A DNA stretch of 64,000 nucleotides from Piezodorus guildinii (Eukaryota > Arthropoda > Insecta > Hemiptera > Pentatomidae). The position numbers and the translations under genes were made by a program. How positions within the stretch are numbered: position 1 is the first letter of the stretch; each line of letters begins with the position of its first letter. Positions 11,401-26,400 of this stretch are shown piece by piece. The stretch is taken from the NCBI GenBank assembly GCA_023052935.1, contig CM041292.1:200531799-200595798 (forward strand), in the 5' to 3' direction. The notes below the pieces were generated by a model. That model was not told the origin of the DNA. It made no database searches and saw only the letters and a list, made by a program, of their open reading frames with translations.

Positions 11401-14400
11401 AAAATTAAAACTGAAGTTCAGAGATTTGATGTAAAAATAATAATTGTGGAGTGAGATTGGTTGACTGTGTATGTGGGAGAAGTTGGTTCAGGGGGCAATC
11501 AAAAGAACACAATTAAGATAAAAACGTTGTTAATTAAGGTTTTATCTTAATTGTGTTCTTTTTACTGCACCCTGAACAAACTTCTCCCACAAAAATAATT
11601 ATTAATTAATATAGTCAACTAAATATCAGTAAAAATTAAATTAAGAGTCATAAGCCGAAAGGGTCAACAAATAAACAAACTCCTAGATAAACTCATTGGT
11701 CTAGGAAATAGCTATTGTAAGCAAACTTATTAAAATAAGTTATTTAGTTTATAAATCATCTTGAGAAATTAGTTTTTTTTTATGAACACTAATTGAAAAA
11801 ATGCAGTCCGAAAAACACGACATGATAGGAGAAAGAAAGCATTGAGGTGAAGGCCTGGATGTGGACTACACCAGGCGGGACATATCTCAGGGACGGATAA
11901 CGATGCACACCCATGAAGAGCTATGAATGAATCGTTACACGGAAAGAAGTGTGTGAAAAAAACATGTTTTTTACGGCATGATTGCATGCAATGCAAGCAG
12001 TCAGGAATAGGAAGGCTGCGTCAATTAACAGAGAAAAATGACAGTCTGCTCCAGAGCAGACCAAGTATCAAATCACTAGGAAATAGCTATTGTAAGCAAA
12101 CTTATTAAAATAAGTTGTTTAGTTTAGAAATCATCTTGAGAAATTAGTTTTTTTTTATGAACACTAAATGAAAAAATGCAATCCAAAAAACAAGTAGGGC
12201 CTCTCTAAAAACAATAACTACTATAAATACAGTAAACTCAACTTGGACTTTCAAGGATTCCTCTGTGTAAATTATGCAGACCAGAAGATGAAACATCTTT
12301 TCATATAATCTGCTTGAGAGTCTACGGTACACACTTTTTGGTGTTGACCGCATAAGCACTAAAAAATGAGCTTATCGATCCCTTTCGAAGTTTGCAACTG
12401 AACTCGTGTACTAACTGTACAACTTATAAAAATGGTGCACAATACACCTGTTTGGTCGCAGAGCTCTTTAAGGTCAGCATAAAATAAAAAAAAAGGTTAA
12501 AACATGTTCGAACCTAACCGACAATAATACAAATAAAAAAGTAACGTGCATTTTATTGGGTTGTGTCACATGAAATGTCCGTTTTCAAGGTAAAGGATTT
12601 TTATTAAAAATATGATATGAAAACAAGATAATTTTATTTAAAGTATCTACCTTCTTTTTCCACACATTTTTCCCAACGTGACACCAACTTTTGTTTCCCC
12701 GAACTGAAAAACTCTGATCTTTGAAGTGAAAAAAAATCTGAAAACGCACTTTTCACTTGATCATCACTTTCAAAAAGTTTTCCTACGACGAAGTTGTCTA
12801 AATTCCTGAGCAGATGGTAATCTGTTGGGGACAAGTCGGGAGAATATGGTGGGTGCGGAAGAACTTCGTAGCCCAGTTCTTTCAATTTTTGCACGGTATG
12901 TTTTGAAACATGGGGTCTTGCTGCCGCTCAGTGAGATCATGAGGTATCCATGTATTGAGCTTTTTTACTTTTCCAATACGCTTTAAATGTCTGAAAACAG
13001 TAGATGCACTTGCATTTAGTTGCGCTGAGAGTCCTTTAACTGTTTGGTAGGGGGTTTCTTTCTACGGTATGTTTGAGGACACCGTTGTCTATTACAGACA
13101 GAGGTCTTCCTCAGGGCAAGTTTTCCAAGTCGGTATCCCCAGCTGAAAACTTAGCAAATTAACGGCGAATGGACCGTTCATTAACACTCCCTTTCCTAAA
13201 CGCCTTGCAAATATTTTTAGCGGCCCCAGCTGCTGAATGGCCGAGTTTAAACTCGTACAAAAATATTACTCGAAAATCGCGTTTTTCCATGTTCATATTT
13301 GGAGGTATACTAAAAAGTGGGTAATTGATTGGGAAGCTAATGTTTATAATACAAAGGTAGAGGATTAGTAACTGTTTACTTTAAATATGTATACATTCGG
13401 AAGAAAACAACAGAGACCTGCTAAATCCTTTATGTATTTCAGAAACTATAAAAACGGACATTTCATGTGAAACAACCCAATAGAATAATACCTTAAAAAG
13501 CTTACTTTCCTGAAATTTTAAATCTGTTGGTAGTGTCAATAATAGAAATGAGATTAATAACAAGTAAATAAAAAAAATACATACCTTTTAATATCTTCCT
13601 CAGAGAGATCTGGATGAATAGAAGCCACGTAAATCCTGTTGTACTGCTTTGCTTCTTCCGTTATCTCGTCGATCACTGATTGGGCTTGAGGCATATTGCT
13701 GGGTCTCCCCACCTGCACATGGCAAAAACAGCCAATAAATCTCGGCCTAACACACAGTTTCTTAGGCATACATATTTCGTTCATAAGAACTAGAAAGTTT
13801 TAGTTTAAAATCACAAGTCTATATATATTAAATACTACAAGCTTTGATATCATACTTTCAGCTAATTGAAGTAAATAATTTATACCAACCATTAAGGATG
13901 GGGTATTTAGAATCACTTTTTGCTTTCTATTACCTGTATATGGAATATTATAGAAAAAGAGAGTATTGCGATCATGAACATTTTTAAATTCAAGTTTTCA
14001 CCGGAAATACATGTTTATGTTCTGCCAATTCCAAATAACCAAGTTCCGCAAAAAGGTCTATTTGTAAATAGTCAGTCTAACTCGAAAACGATAAGTTGTA
14101 TAATACTACAATTTCATGTTTAAGGAGAGCATATATGTCTCGCATGTTACAGCCATTATTTTAACAAAATTGGCAAACCAGAAAACAACTTTATACCATG
14201 TTTTTTTATTTCTTTTTATGTTTTTCTTGAAAACCGCTCAAACAATTTTGATAAAATACGCTAAGCTAAATCGATGTAAAATTTATAAGGATTTAATATC
14301 ATGCAGATTGAGATAGACTGCTTAAATGCTGATGTTTTAATTTTTTTTCCTCTGAAGTACCTTTAATTTTGTAAATTCAAGAAAAATTAACCATATCTAG

Positions 14401-17400
14401 TTAGCATTGATAAAAAATAACTGGTAAATATATAATTTGATAAACAACTAAAGGAGAAAAGGGTAAAAACATTTTTTAATGTAATTTTTGGTCTTTTAAA
14501 CATAACAACATTAATATAGATGTATACAGTAATATAATATAGGTCTGCCTGAGAATCGGACAAACAAGGTTAACCCATGGGTACTTGATATCTAAGGAGT
14601 TGCCCCCGAGATGTCAGCATTGTAGGGAAACCCTGACAATTACATTTTCAAAGAATGGCTCTTCTACACAAGAAAATTGAACCTAAGGGGAATACCACTC
14701 AATGTTGCAGTTGCTTTGGGGAACGATATAAATAGAATTGACGAATTGATGTGCTTTCTTACTGAAATGGACTTTTACAAGCAAATTTGACAATTTTGTT
14801 TTACTATTATTATTGGGTCAAAGTGTCATGGCCGCTAGTAATGTACCACTTACGTATCGCTCTGTGACTATTACTTTGCCATCTCGCTGTTATTGATGTT
14901 TCATCTACCAAAACTTGTGATTAGTGAGTTTTTGAACTAATGAACCCATTAACAATCGCACATAGAGGTGAGTGCACTTATTTTCATAACGCACTAAATA
15001 GACTGTTGACTGCCTGGACTAGATAAGAGGAGGGGATAAATCCCTTCTGTACACCTTATCGTGTTTATAAGTTCTCGGTCAGGACTGTTGTCAGCTACGA
15101 GATCGTAACGAAGGACTTGTATATATATATTTCTAGATTTATTTCTCAAAGACTATTATATTTTATTATTTTAATTTTTTTTTTTTTCCTTCTAGAAGAC
15201 TTTTCATTTTTTATTACTTAGTTGTTATTAATTAATTATGTGTTTTTTAATTTTTATGTTATTTGTATATAATATTGTAAATAGTTTTATTAGTTTAGAT
15301 ACTTTTTTTTTTTTTTTTGTTTTTTAGGTACTTTTTAATTTGAGTAGTAATTTTTTTAATTTGTAGAAGTATATACACTTTTTTTTTTTTTTTTTCAATT
15401 TATTTTTTAAAATTATTTTTCTCTCCTTACGGCGTATGTTTTATTCATGGATCCTGACATGAATACATCTTGTGACGACTCGGCTGAAGAAACACCCTTC
15501 TCTGAGATAAGCGAGTCTGATTCGCAATACTTACAGCGGACACGACACAAAAGGCAACGAAACTCCAATCCCGGGCTTGGGGATTCACCCAACAAAAAAA
15601 AAAACAAATCGGCCAAAACTAAACAGGCAATTAATCAAAACAATTCACCTCCTAAAACTCGCAGTACCACTGCAGCCAGCAAAAATGAACTCACGGGTCC
15701 GGCTATCTCAGCCGCCCCATCCTCCTCTAAGACACCGCCTTCTATATCAGCCAGTAACGTTCCAGTTGCAGCGAATAGTTCTAAACCGATCCCGGAGCCA
15801 CAAGGGTTTACTGACCCAGAGCCACCCCCTATATTTGTTAGTAATATCAACAACTTCATGACTTTCGGTCAAGAAATCGCCGACTTGATCGGTCAGCCTA
15901 ACTTCAGATGTTTCTCAAGGCTCAACGATATCAAAATTAACACTAACTCTAAAGAGAGTTATAAAAAACTTATACAATATTTAAATTCCAAAAATTATGA
16001 CTTTCACTGTTACCAGTTGAGGCAGGAAAAAGCATACAGGGTGGTCTTAAGAGGACTCCACTCAACGACCCCACTGAAGCAATTAAACGAGGATTAGAAG
16101 AGATAGGGCACTCTGTTAGACACGTTTCATGCGTCTTACACCCCTCCGAAAAATACCCTCTACCTTTATTTTTTGTAGATTTGGAGCCGGCAGAAAATAA
16201 CCCCGACATATTTCAGGTTACAAGACTTTTATATTCAGTTATTCGATTTGAACAACCAAGACAAAGACCCACTATAGTACAGTGCACGAAATGTCAAAAC
16301 TTAGGCCACACCAAGTCCTACTGTTTTCATCAGGCCAGGTGCGTCAAATGCGCCGGTCCTCACTCATCTGACACCTGCCCAAGATCGCCTAATGAGCCAG
16401 CTAAATGTGCTCTTTGCGGTGAGGCACACCCTGCAAGCTATAAAGGTTGTGTGATTTACAAAAACCTTCTTAAGCAGAGAACTCATAACTTGCAACAAAG
16501 AACCGTTGAGCAAACAATTATCACGCAAATTCTTTCGAATGATTCGAGGAATTTTCCTGAGCTTCAGCAACGTCAAGCAGACAACGCTCACCAGCCTTCT
16601 ACCTCAGCAGACAAGATTATAACCCCTCAACCCTCGAAGACACCGTTCATCCCAAAAATTCAACAAATTCGTCGTCAGGCGCCTCCGGCCTCTCAATCCA
16701 AACCCCAGAACTCCAAACCGCAACCTAAAGTTCCACTTCAACCAACTCCCTCCAATCATCTACCATTGCAGGTCAAGTTACCACCGGAGCAACCTCATCA
16801 AGTCCTTACCCGTCCTAATGACCAGCAAAAATCAAATCCCCCTCCCCTATTATCAACCAATGTACTTCCTCGTACCCCACGACGATCCCAGCCTACAAAC
16901 ATTCCTCATGCCCAAACGAATCATAATCCTCATGCCACTGATACAAATCCCTTCACTAATCCAAATTCACCTGACATATACTCCATCCTGAATTCCTTCC
17001 TTTCAGACCTTCAAGAAACCATAAGACCTCTTATCACCCTTCTCACTCGAATCCTTTCTGAAATCCCGTTCAACGTCTCACGATGAGTGTAAAGCCCCTA
17101 GCTATCCTCTTGTGGAACGCTAACGGCCTGCATAACCACCGTGACGAACTGGACATATTCCTCCATGACAATCACATAGACATAGCACTACTGACTGAAA
17201 CTCACTTCACTCAACGTTCACGTTTTTACATACGAGACTACATTACTTACAGAACAGACCATCCTGACAACACTGCCCATGCTGGTTCTGGCATCCTTAT
17301 TCATAAATCCATACCCCATTCCCTTGTTCCGTCTACTCCAACTGACGCTATACAATCAACCTCTCTAATCATTTCAGCTCGTCCTTTCCATGTAACTCTC

Positions 17401-20400
17401 GCAGCTGTATACTGTCCTCCTGGAAATTCCATTTCCCATACCCTTCTTAATTCCTTTTTTCTATCCCTAGGTCCGCGCTTTATTGCCGGAGGAGACTACA
17501 ACGCTAAACACCAACGGTGGGGTTGTCGAACGTCCAACACCCGTGGTAATATCCTTTCTGCCATCTCAAACTCCAATAGTTATTCTATCCTCTCGCCCAT
17601 GAACCCTACTTACTGGCCTACATCTCTCAAAAAACGTCCGGATATCCTTGATATATTTGTCACCTCACAGCTTTCCTCCTCGCAAACAATAGTTAAATCC
17701 TTGAACGACCTCTCATCAGACCACAGTCCAGTTTTGCTTTCCTTGCATTCGAACTTTATTCCTATCCCAAGCCCTCCTAAACTGATCATTGGACGAGTGA
17801 ACTGGGACGGATTTCGAACAGACTTGGAAACCAGATTGGACTTAACTATTCCATTAAAAACTAAAACAGACGTTGACAGTGCCGTAGATAAACTCACAGA
17901 CTCAATACGTACCAGTATTTTCGATAACACTACAAACACTAACGCCAACATCAACAACCCACAACAAACAAACCTGCCACAGCACATTCGTATCTTGCTA
18001 AGAGAAAAACGTAAAGCAAGATCGAAGTGGCATAGGACTAGATACCCAGGCGACAAAACATATTATACCAAACTGACGAACAAACTAAAAATAGAAATCA
18101 AGAATTTCAAGATTCAAAACTTATTGAGTATGACTGAAAAACTTACTACTACCGACAAATCACTATGGACTACTACTAAGAAACTGTTAAACTTCAAAGA
18201 CTTTAACCACCCTCTCCTTAATGAATCTCAATCCTGGACTAGAACCGATGAAGAGAAATCTCAAACATTCGCTCAGCATCTTTTTAAAACCTACAATCCG
18301 CATCCTGATATCCTTAACCAGCATCACCTCGAATGCATTGAAACAGAACTGGATGTTCCACTCCAGCTGACCCTTCCTCCTAAAGCATTTCATCCGTCAG
18401 AAATCTTAAACTTAATCCATAGATTACCTTCCCGAAAAGCTCCTGGAAACGATCTAATCACTGCCCATATCTTAAAACAACTTCCTAGAAAAGCCATCCT
18501 GTTCCTCACATATATTTATAATGCTACACTCCGTACTACCTATTTTCCTGATTCCTGGAAATTATCTATCGTTAAAATGATCCCTAAACCCAAAAAACCG
18601 CTAGAACTTCCTTCTTCCTACCGTCCTATCTCTCTTTTACCTATTATGGGTAAAATCCTGGAAAGACTCATCCTTAAACGTCTTTATCCAATCCTGGAAC
18701 TTAATCACATAATCCCAGACCACCAGTTTGGGTTCCGAGCATCCCACTCCACCATCCAGCAGTGTCATCGCGTGGTGGATGTAGTCTCTTCTGCATTGGA
18801 GCGCGGATTGTACTGTACGGGAGTCTTTCTCGACGTGGAACAGGCCTTTGACCGAGTCTGGCACCCGGGACTGCTGTACAAACTCCGTAAATTCCTCCAT
18901 CCAACATACTTCCTCATCCTTCAGTCCTACCTCTCTGATAGAACCTTTAAAATCAACCACAATAGTTCCTATTCATCCACTTTTACTCAGTCTGCTGGTG
19001 TTCCTCAAGGCAGTATCCTAGGACCCATTCTCTACACAGTCTATACAGCTGATATCCCAACCCATCCTAACACATTCCTTTCTACCTATGCCGATGACAC
19101 TTGCGTGCTATCAGTTAATAACGATCCTAGTATTGCCTCTCAAAACCTCCAATCCCACATCAGAGACCTTGAGGTATGGTGTCAGAATTGGAGAATTAAA
19201 ATCAACTCCAATAAATCCCACCAGATTACCTTTACCCTTCGTCGTAAACCTATGACATCCTGCCCTACAGTGTCTTTTAATGATATTCCGCTTGTCCCTG
19301 TTGAACAGATCCGTTATTTAGGCCTCCTGCTTGACAAACGTCTTACATGGAATCCGCATACAAGACTGAAAAGACAAGAGACTGCTCGCCGATTTCGGTT
19401 ACTTCAACATTTACTTGACAGACGCTCTAACCTTTCTCTTTACTACAAAAGACTAATTTACATGACAATCATAAGGCCTATCTGGACTTACGGAGTTGAG
19501 CTTTGGGGCTCTACTAAACCATCAAACTCTTCCCGTATCCAATCCTTACAATCCAAAATCCTTCGCAAAATCCTTAACGCTCCTTACTTTGTCACCAACA
19601 AAATCATCCACAAAGACCTTAATGTTCCATATGTTGCTGATTTGGCCTGTACCAGGTATCACTCCTTCCATGAAAAACTCCACTCCCACTCTAATCCACT
19701 AGTTTCAATCCTTGCTTCCACTTCAATTCCTGACAATCCGCCGAGGCGTCTGAAAAGAAGATGGCCTCGAGACCTTCTTGTGTAGATTTACTACTAGAGT
19801 GCTGCCAATGGGCAGTTTCTCTTCATGTTTTTTTTTCATGTGTATTATCATTTTAGCCTATTTACTTGATGTATGTACATACAGTTGTAAATTTCAATAA
19901 ATGAATTAAAAAAAAAAAAAAAAAAAACTATTATTATTATTTTAAAAATTATTATTAATTTCATTTATTATTATTTTTTGAATTTATTTAACCTGATATA
20001 TATTTATCTTTGACTAATGCTGTTACATTTATTCTTACTATTGATTATTCTTATAGTTATTTGTTTTCAACTATTTGTTGTTATTTGTCTTTAACTAAAA
20101 TCATTTTTCATTGTTTAACCTAAAATTGAGTTTCTAAAATGAGTGAGCCATTTCTAAAATGGTACTGGTGACAGAGATGTTTTGTGCCAATAAAATATAA
20201 TAACTAGTAATATAGATGTATAATATACCGTCGGAAAGCTAACAATTTAAGAAAAAATATTATCTTATATACAAAGTTGTAAAAGGTAATGGACAGTGAT
20301 AAAAAGCAAATAGAACTGATTTTTGCACATAATAAGATAATGGATTAAATCTATCGAAGCTCCTTGAAGAGTCTCAAAATAAATATGAAAACCTTTTTTC

Positions 20401-23400
20401 ATCTTTAACTTTATTTAAAATTTCTTAAATTGATTTTGACAACGGAGGTGAGTGAAAGTCATGAATTGAACGCACGAGATTTCTACATTATATTTAAATA
20501 ATATATATTGACTAGTAATGTGAATATTGACTCAAGTTTACAATGATTATAAGATGCAGTAGTATGGATAGAGAACTTCTACCTTGATGTTCCGCCCACC
20601 TAGCATTACCCCATTCATCTGTTCCAATGCTAGCTGGGCGGCTTCTGGAATGTCATATTCTACAAAGGCGAAGCCTTTATGTTTCTGAGTGACGGGATCC
20701 CACGACATGTTGATGGATTTTATAGGACCGAATGGACTGAATGCCTGCCGGATAGTATCCTCCTTCAGCTCGAAGCTGATCGATCCGACATATACTCTGA
20801 AAATATAATATAAATTACTAATCAGATTTAAGGTTAAAAATAAAATAGAGAAATATGCAGGTAAGTAAATATGCAGTCATATCTTATCAGCTAATTTTAT
20901 GCAATGTATCACAGATAAATGAGAATCAAGCCGAAGCGACTCAATCATTTTCAACGAACGCTTTCTAATCATTCTGCATCATATTGAAGGTTATTTTAAT
21001 AATACCAAATCATGAAATTCAATTCTTTGCAGGAGTAATAAAAATGAAAACTAATAAGCCATCAGACAAGACCAAATTCTTTTAAAATTTAATATGTCGA
21101 CATCATTTTTATACGACTGGATGCAAGAAATGTGGATATCATGGTGATTACTCTGACTAAGGTCAAGATATTAAATAATAATAAAAATACTTAGGGGAAA
21201 TAATTAAAATTCGAAGAATATAATAAATCAGTTTAGCAATAACTTATACTCCTTATACCGAACTGCAGTCGTGATCATAGAAATTACATCACTCAATAAA
21301 AAAAAAAGTTTACAAAATTAAATATAACTAAATGTTTTAAAAAAATTCTGATTACACAAAAAATTATATGATAAATAAAAAATTAAAGAATAGAACATAA
21401 AAATCAATGAAAAAAATTATAGAAATTTAAGTTCTCTCATAAAATGAATTATAATAATAATTTTCAAAACTATGTGACCACTGTTGATTTGTGTCACCAC
21501 TGATTTACGTGATAATTGTTCCACTCATGTAATCTCACAATGTTAATTGTTTCTGATAGCAAAATGGTTAAAATTCGACATTAGTAAAATTTTTATTCTG
21601 GTAGTGTTTAAAAATACTAACCAAAAACTAAGAAACTTTTTTTTTTTTTAATTTGTTTATTTGATTAAGTGCATGATATAAATAAGTAGACAAAAACAAA
21701 AATATTCGATTGAATCAGTCACCACCATAAAAACTTAAAGCATATGTGATGCAATTTCTATTACCATGACTGTATTTCCCAAAATATTGGATAATGATCT
21801 CAACATAAATAGTAAAGGAGTGATTACTCACCTACACATAAGCACCAGAGCTTGGTGGCGATGGAAAGACTTAGCTTGCTGAAAAATAAATTATGCATGA
21901 ATGTGAATTTCTCAATTTTAATATTTATATTTATAAAAATATTTTATTTTAATAAATTATGTTAAATCACTGGAGTTAGGGCAAAAGGGATAAGGTCATT
22001 ATTTTTATGAAAATTAGGTTTAAGGGACTTCAAATAAATAAATAGTATTTTGTTTAAGTTTGTATTTTACTATAAAGAATAACCCCTTATGAGATAGTAT
22101 AGTGATTCATGAATAAAGAAATACTTTAAAGACAAGATTTAAAATGATAAGGTGTAGATTCTTTATAATGGTCATTAATCATGCCCTAAATTACCTAAAT
22201 TTTAGACCTAAATTTTATTCCATAACAAACATCCATAATTTGACTGACCAAATCATACAAACCTTAAAAAAATATGATATAATAGATATTAATTTTGCAA
22301 AAAAACTGTTAATAAATTAGCTCTTATTCACACCAATAAAAAAGACAAGAGAGATAAACTCAAAAAACCTATTGTTATCTATAAAATAAAGTGTTCAGAT
22401 TGTAATAGAATAGATAATAAAGCCTTAAGTTACATTGGGCAAACCAAACAAATTTTAAATAGTAGAATCACTCAACACATGAGTAATTGTAAATCCACCA
22501 TTAAAAAGTATAACAAAGCCACCGGTTTATCCACTCCTAGCACACAACACAAGCACCAATTTCAGTTTAACAACCGGAAATTTTAGCCATAGAAAACAAT
22601 AGTAAAAAAAGGCAAATATTAGAAGCCATATACATCACTAAAAATATCCAGCAAGTCTGTAATTTCCAACAAGACACCCAAATATTAGGTAATTCATACA
22701 CTAATATTATCTCTAAACTAAATATATAACAATATGAATTAAATGGATTTTTACTATGGAGTTAATTAGTTATTGTTTCATCTTTATTAATTAAACTTTA
22801 ATCTTTTAAATTTAATTTTAATAATGATGAGTATAGTACACCAATTGATTCCTTTTATATTTCATTTCTATAGAGGAATTATTTTCAATGTTCTTCTTTT
22901 TTTCATGTTTAAATTGTATATTTTAATTGTTATTGATAGATTTTTAGAAATTTAACTTAATCTAATAGATTATTAACAATTTTAACTGTATAAATTTTAT
23001 TTTTTTTATTATACCCTTGTATCTTTATCTTTATATAATTTCATAATAAAACTGTTAGATTGATTTTTTTTTTATTGTTGACAATTTTTGTACTTACAGA
23101 TAAATTTGTCCCTTTGCACCTGATGATGGCATTGTCGTGCATTATTTTTTAATAAAAGAGTGGTGAAGATATAAATCAACCTTCAATTTTATTCATAGAT
23201 ATAAAATGATGATTTTCAAAAGTTAAATTAATTACAGGAAAATTATCCTGTAAACTTCAGATTCCAAGACTTAAGCCCTTTTGCACAAAGACCAGTGAAA
23301 TAATAATATTGATGAAGTACCTGTTGCTGATGAGCTAGAGTCTGCTTCATTAAAACCATTTTTATACTTTGCTCCATTGCGTATTTCTTAGCTCTTGTGA

Positions 23401-26400
23401 CTGCATCCATTTGATCGGATGTCAGTTTTGGTAAAGGGGATCCCAAAATGGCCATGATACTTAGCCTAGAACCGGGCCCTGAGAATACAAATAAAACAAT
23501 GGTTAAAATTTACAAAGTAATTAAACATTATGTTACATTTATGACCAAACATTAAGTTTGCTAAATCCTATAAGTGAAAGCTTTCATATACAACATTAAC
23601 CATTTTTGACAATAACACTCCCTTTTTTTGTTTTCGTTATAGTAGTTCTCAACAAAAAAATGTTCACGGACCAAGTACCCCCAAAATCTAAAAAAAATTG
23701 GTGAGCGCAACACACAACTTTCACTTACCTCCGTTATTTATATCTATTTAAGATTTATATCAAATTTATTTATACAAATTTATGGATTATAAAAGAAACA
23801 TGTGTTTTATTAAATAATCTATTATATTATTTCCTTCGACAATCAGTTTGTTCCATCGCCTTTTCATCACTTTCCATTAACTTTTACAATAGTATGTATA
23901 AAATAATATTTTTTTTTAAATCTGTAGCATTCCAGGCATCTTTCAGGCTAAAACGTTTAGAACAATTACAAAAGCACCGTGGTACGTTAGCAACATAACT
24001 TTAGATACTGACCTTAAGATGCCAACTGTCAATGAGCACATACGGACACACTACAAACTTTTCCACGACAAACTACAAGGTCACCCTAACACACTAATCA
24101 ATGACATGGCCACAACACTCATGCCAGGAAATGCCTACAGAAGGCTGAAGAGGAGTTGGATGAGAGACCTTCTCCCTTAGTAATTCACACTAATTTTATG
24201 CCAGGAGTAAGTACCGCTGGATGCTGCTCTCCCTCATGCCTATCACGCCATGTTTCTTAAAATTGACCGCACATTCACTGATTGTTCATTGTATTATTTA
24301 CAGGTGTGAATAAAGATTTAAAGTTAAAAAAAAAAAAAAAAAAAAAAAAATCTTTAGCATTCCAACAGTATATTATACATGTATATTACTGTCCTTAAGT
24401 CCAAAAACAAAAAATTGCATTAAAAAAATATGTTTGCAGTTATCTCCTTTAGTTGGATATCGAATTCGTTCAATTTATATAATTACTTGTTTTTAAGCAA
24501 TGTTAATCAGATGATATGGTCAATTTCATAAAAAATACAAAATTAAAGGTACTTCAGGAAAGAAATTTTGAAATATCGGCATTTATACTATTTCAATCAG
24601 AATGAAACCTACATGATATTAAAGACCGTCCAATTTTACATCGATATAGCGAGTTTAATCAAAATCGTTACAAACCGTTTTTGAGAAAATCTTAAAAATG
24701 TGCAAAATGCATGGTATAAAGTGGCTCTTCTGGTTAGCTGATTTTGACAAAAAAGGTTGCTTTCCGTTGACATCCCGGGCATATAGTTGTTTTAAATATG
24801 AAATTTCAGTATCATAGGGCTTTTCATTTTCGCCTGGTCTTGGTCATTTGGACTCAGGGGACCCTAAAACGTGTATTTCTGTTGAAAAAAGGAATTAGAA
24901 AATTTTCACGATCGCAATACTTTCTCTTTCTATATATTCCATATATAGGTAAGTGAAAGTAATATAAATATTAGGTATATATATTGTAATATACACTTTT
25001 TTCTATAAATTATACAATTATTTATTTATTTATTATTTAAATATTATTTTAGGCAGGCTAATTATTAGATACAAAATAAAATAAAAATTAACAGCTCCAA
25101 TTTGAATGTTTGTTTGTAAACATAACCTCCATTTTGGATGCAAGGGACACCCTAGGTAGAAGAAAGATACCTGGTGATAGTCAGTTATGAGTGGGGAGCT
25201 GGGGAGGTTGGAGTTGCTGTCTGAACATGGAGAATAATTATAGTTAGCCTGCATATTGTTTGTAAGTAAGTTATTATTATAATTAAAAAGTTAAATAATA
25301 AAAATGTGCCTGATTGTCAAGAACCCATACCATACCCTCAGAGTAAATTGAATAATAATCAAGTAAATAGTGTGTGAAATGATTTTTTTCTTGAAAGAAT
25401 AATTTTTTTAAAATAAGTATATTATAATATATTTAGATTTTTAGTGGGCTACACCGTTACAAGTACTAATTATCACTGCTACCGAAACTCTACATGCCAA
25501 AAATGGCCAAATATCGGAAAATAGAAAAGAAGAAAAAATAACCAGGCTATAAGAGTTTACTTTAATCCACGAAACATTGAATTACTAAAATTTAAAACTA
25601 CAATAATACAAGACAAGTATTTAATCAAATTTATGTCATAAAGAAATCGAATATCATTTATTATCTTATGAGAAGTTACGTCTGCTTTAATTATTATTTC
25701 AGAATTTCGCACTTCCTCAGCTTTTGTTGAGAATTTTCAACTACCCGGACTCAATGATTCAAGGGTTAGGTTCTAATTATGTTATATTTTAAAAAAATTT
25801 AACAGTGGCGGCTGTTCCTAGGACGACTGCTTGCTGCACCTCCGCTAGAATCTTTATAGGTAGCACTAGTTGTTGGATTGATTCTAGCGTGCTCTCTGGA
25901 ATCAGGCCATTACAAGATAGTATAATTGGGTAAATACCGCAGCTCTCCAATCTATAGAGTTGCTTAAGCTCCTCTGCCAGCTCCTGGTATTTCCTTTTAT
26001 TTTCAGAAACTGTTTTTTGAATATTGTCATCCGATGGGACGCCTATTTCAACAATCTGTGCCAATTTTCTATTTTTATCAATAACTAAAATGTCCCTTGC
26101 CCCTTGCGTTTTTATTATTATTATTATTTTTAAGCTCAATATTTTTGATAGTTTAAATGTTAAAAATGACCAATTTTAAGGTTGTGATTGTGCTAAAGCA
26201 GCCACTCATGACAACTAACACTTTTATCACTTAAAGCATCAAATTAGTCTATATTGAGCATGTAAGATCAAAAGCCATTGCTTCACAAATATTTATATTT
26301 TACATTAAAGTAATTTGAAATTATATCAGAATGACACGTCGAGAACATCACTGTATTACAACAATTGAATGAGATAGAATTTGAGACTGAGAATTTTAAT

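Larger units (their letters stand above)
14815..19926 (+). mobile_element. Full-length jockey-type non-LTR retrotransposon with TSD
   Basis: A complete LINE of about 5.1 kb inserted in Puf60 intron 6, antisense to the gene. It is bounded by an exact 12 bp target-site duplication, ACTATTATTATT, at 14803-14814 and 19927-19938. It has a 5'UTR of about 630 nt with T-rich stretches, ORF1 (15447-17086), ORF2 (17083-19785), a short 3'UTR with AATAAA near 19898, and a poly(A) tail at about 19908-19926. The long open ORF2, exact TSD and intact tail indicate a recent insertion. The jockey assignment rests on ORF order, AP-endonuclease plus RT without RNase H, and the ORF1 zinc knuckles. Confidence 0.93.

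Noticed and set aside
17610..18960. Several minus-strand ORFs inside the LINE
   Set aside because: They are antisense readings of ORF2, which is fully open and carries all motifs.
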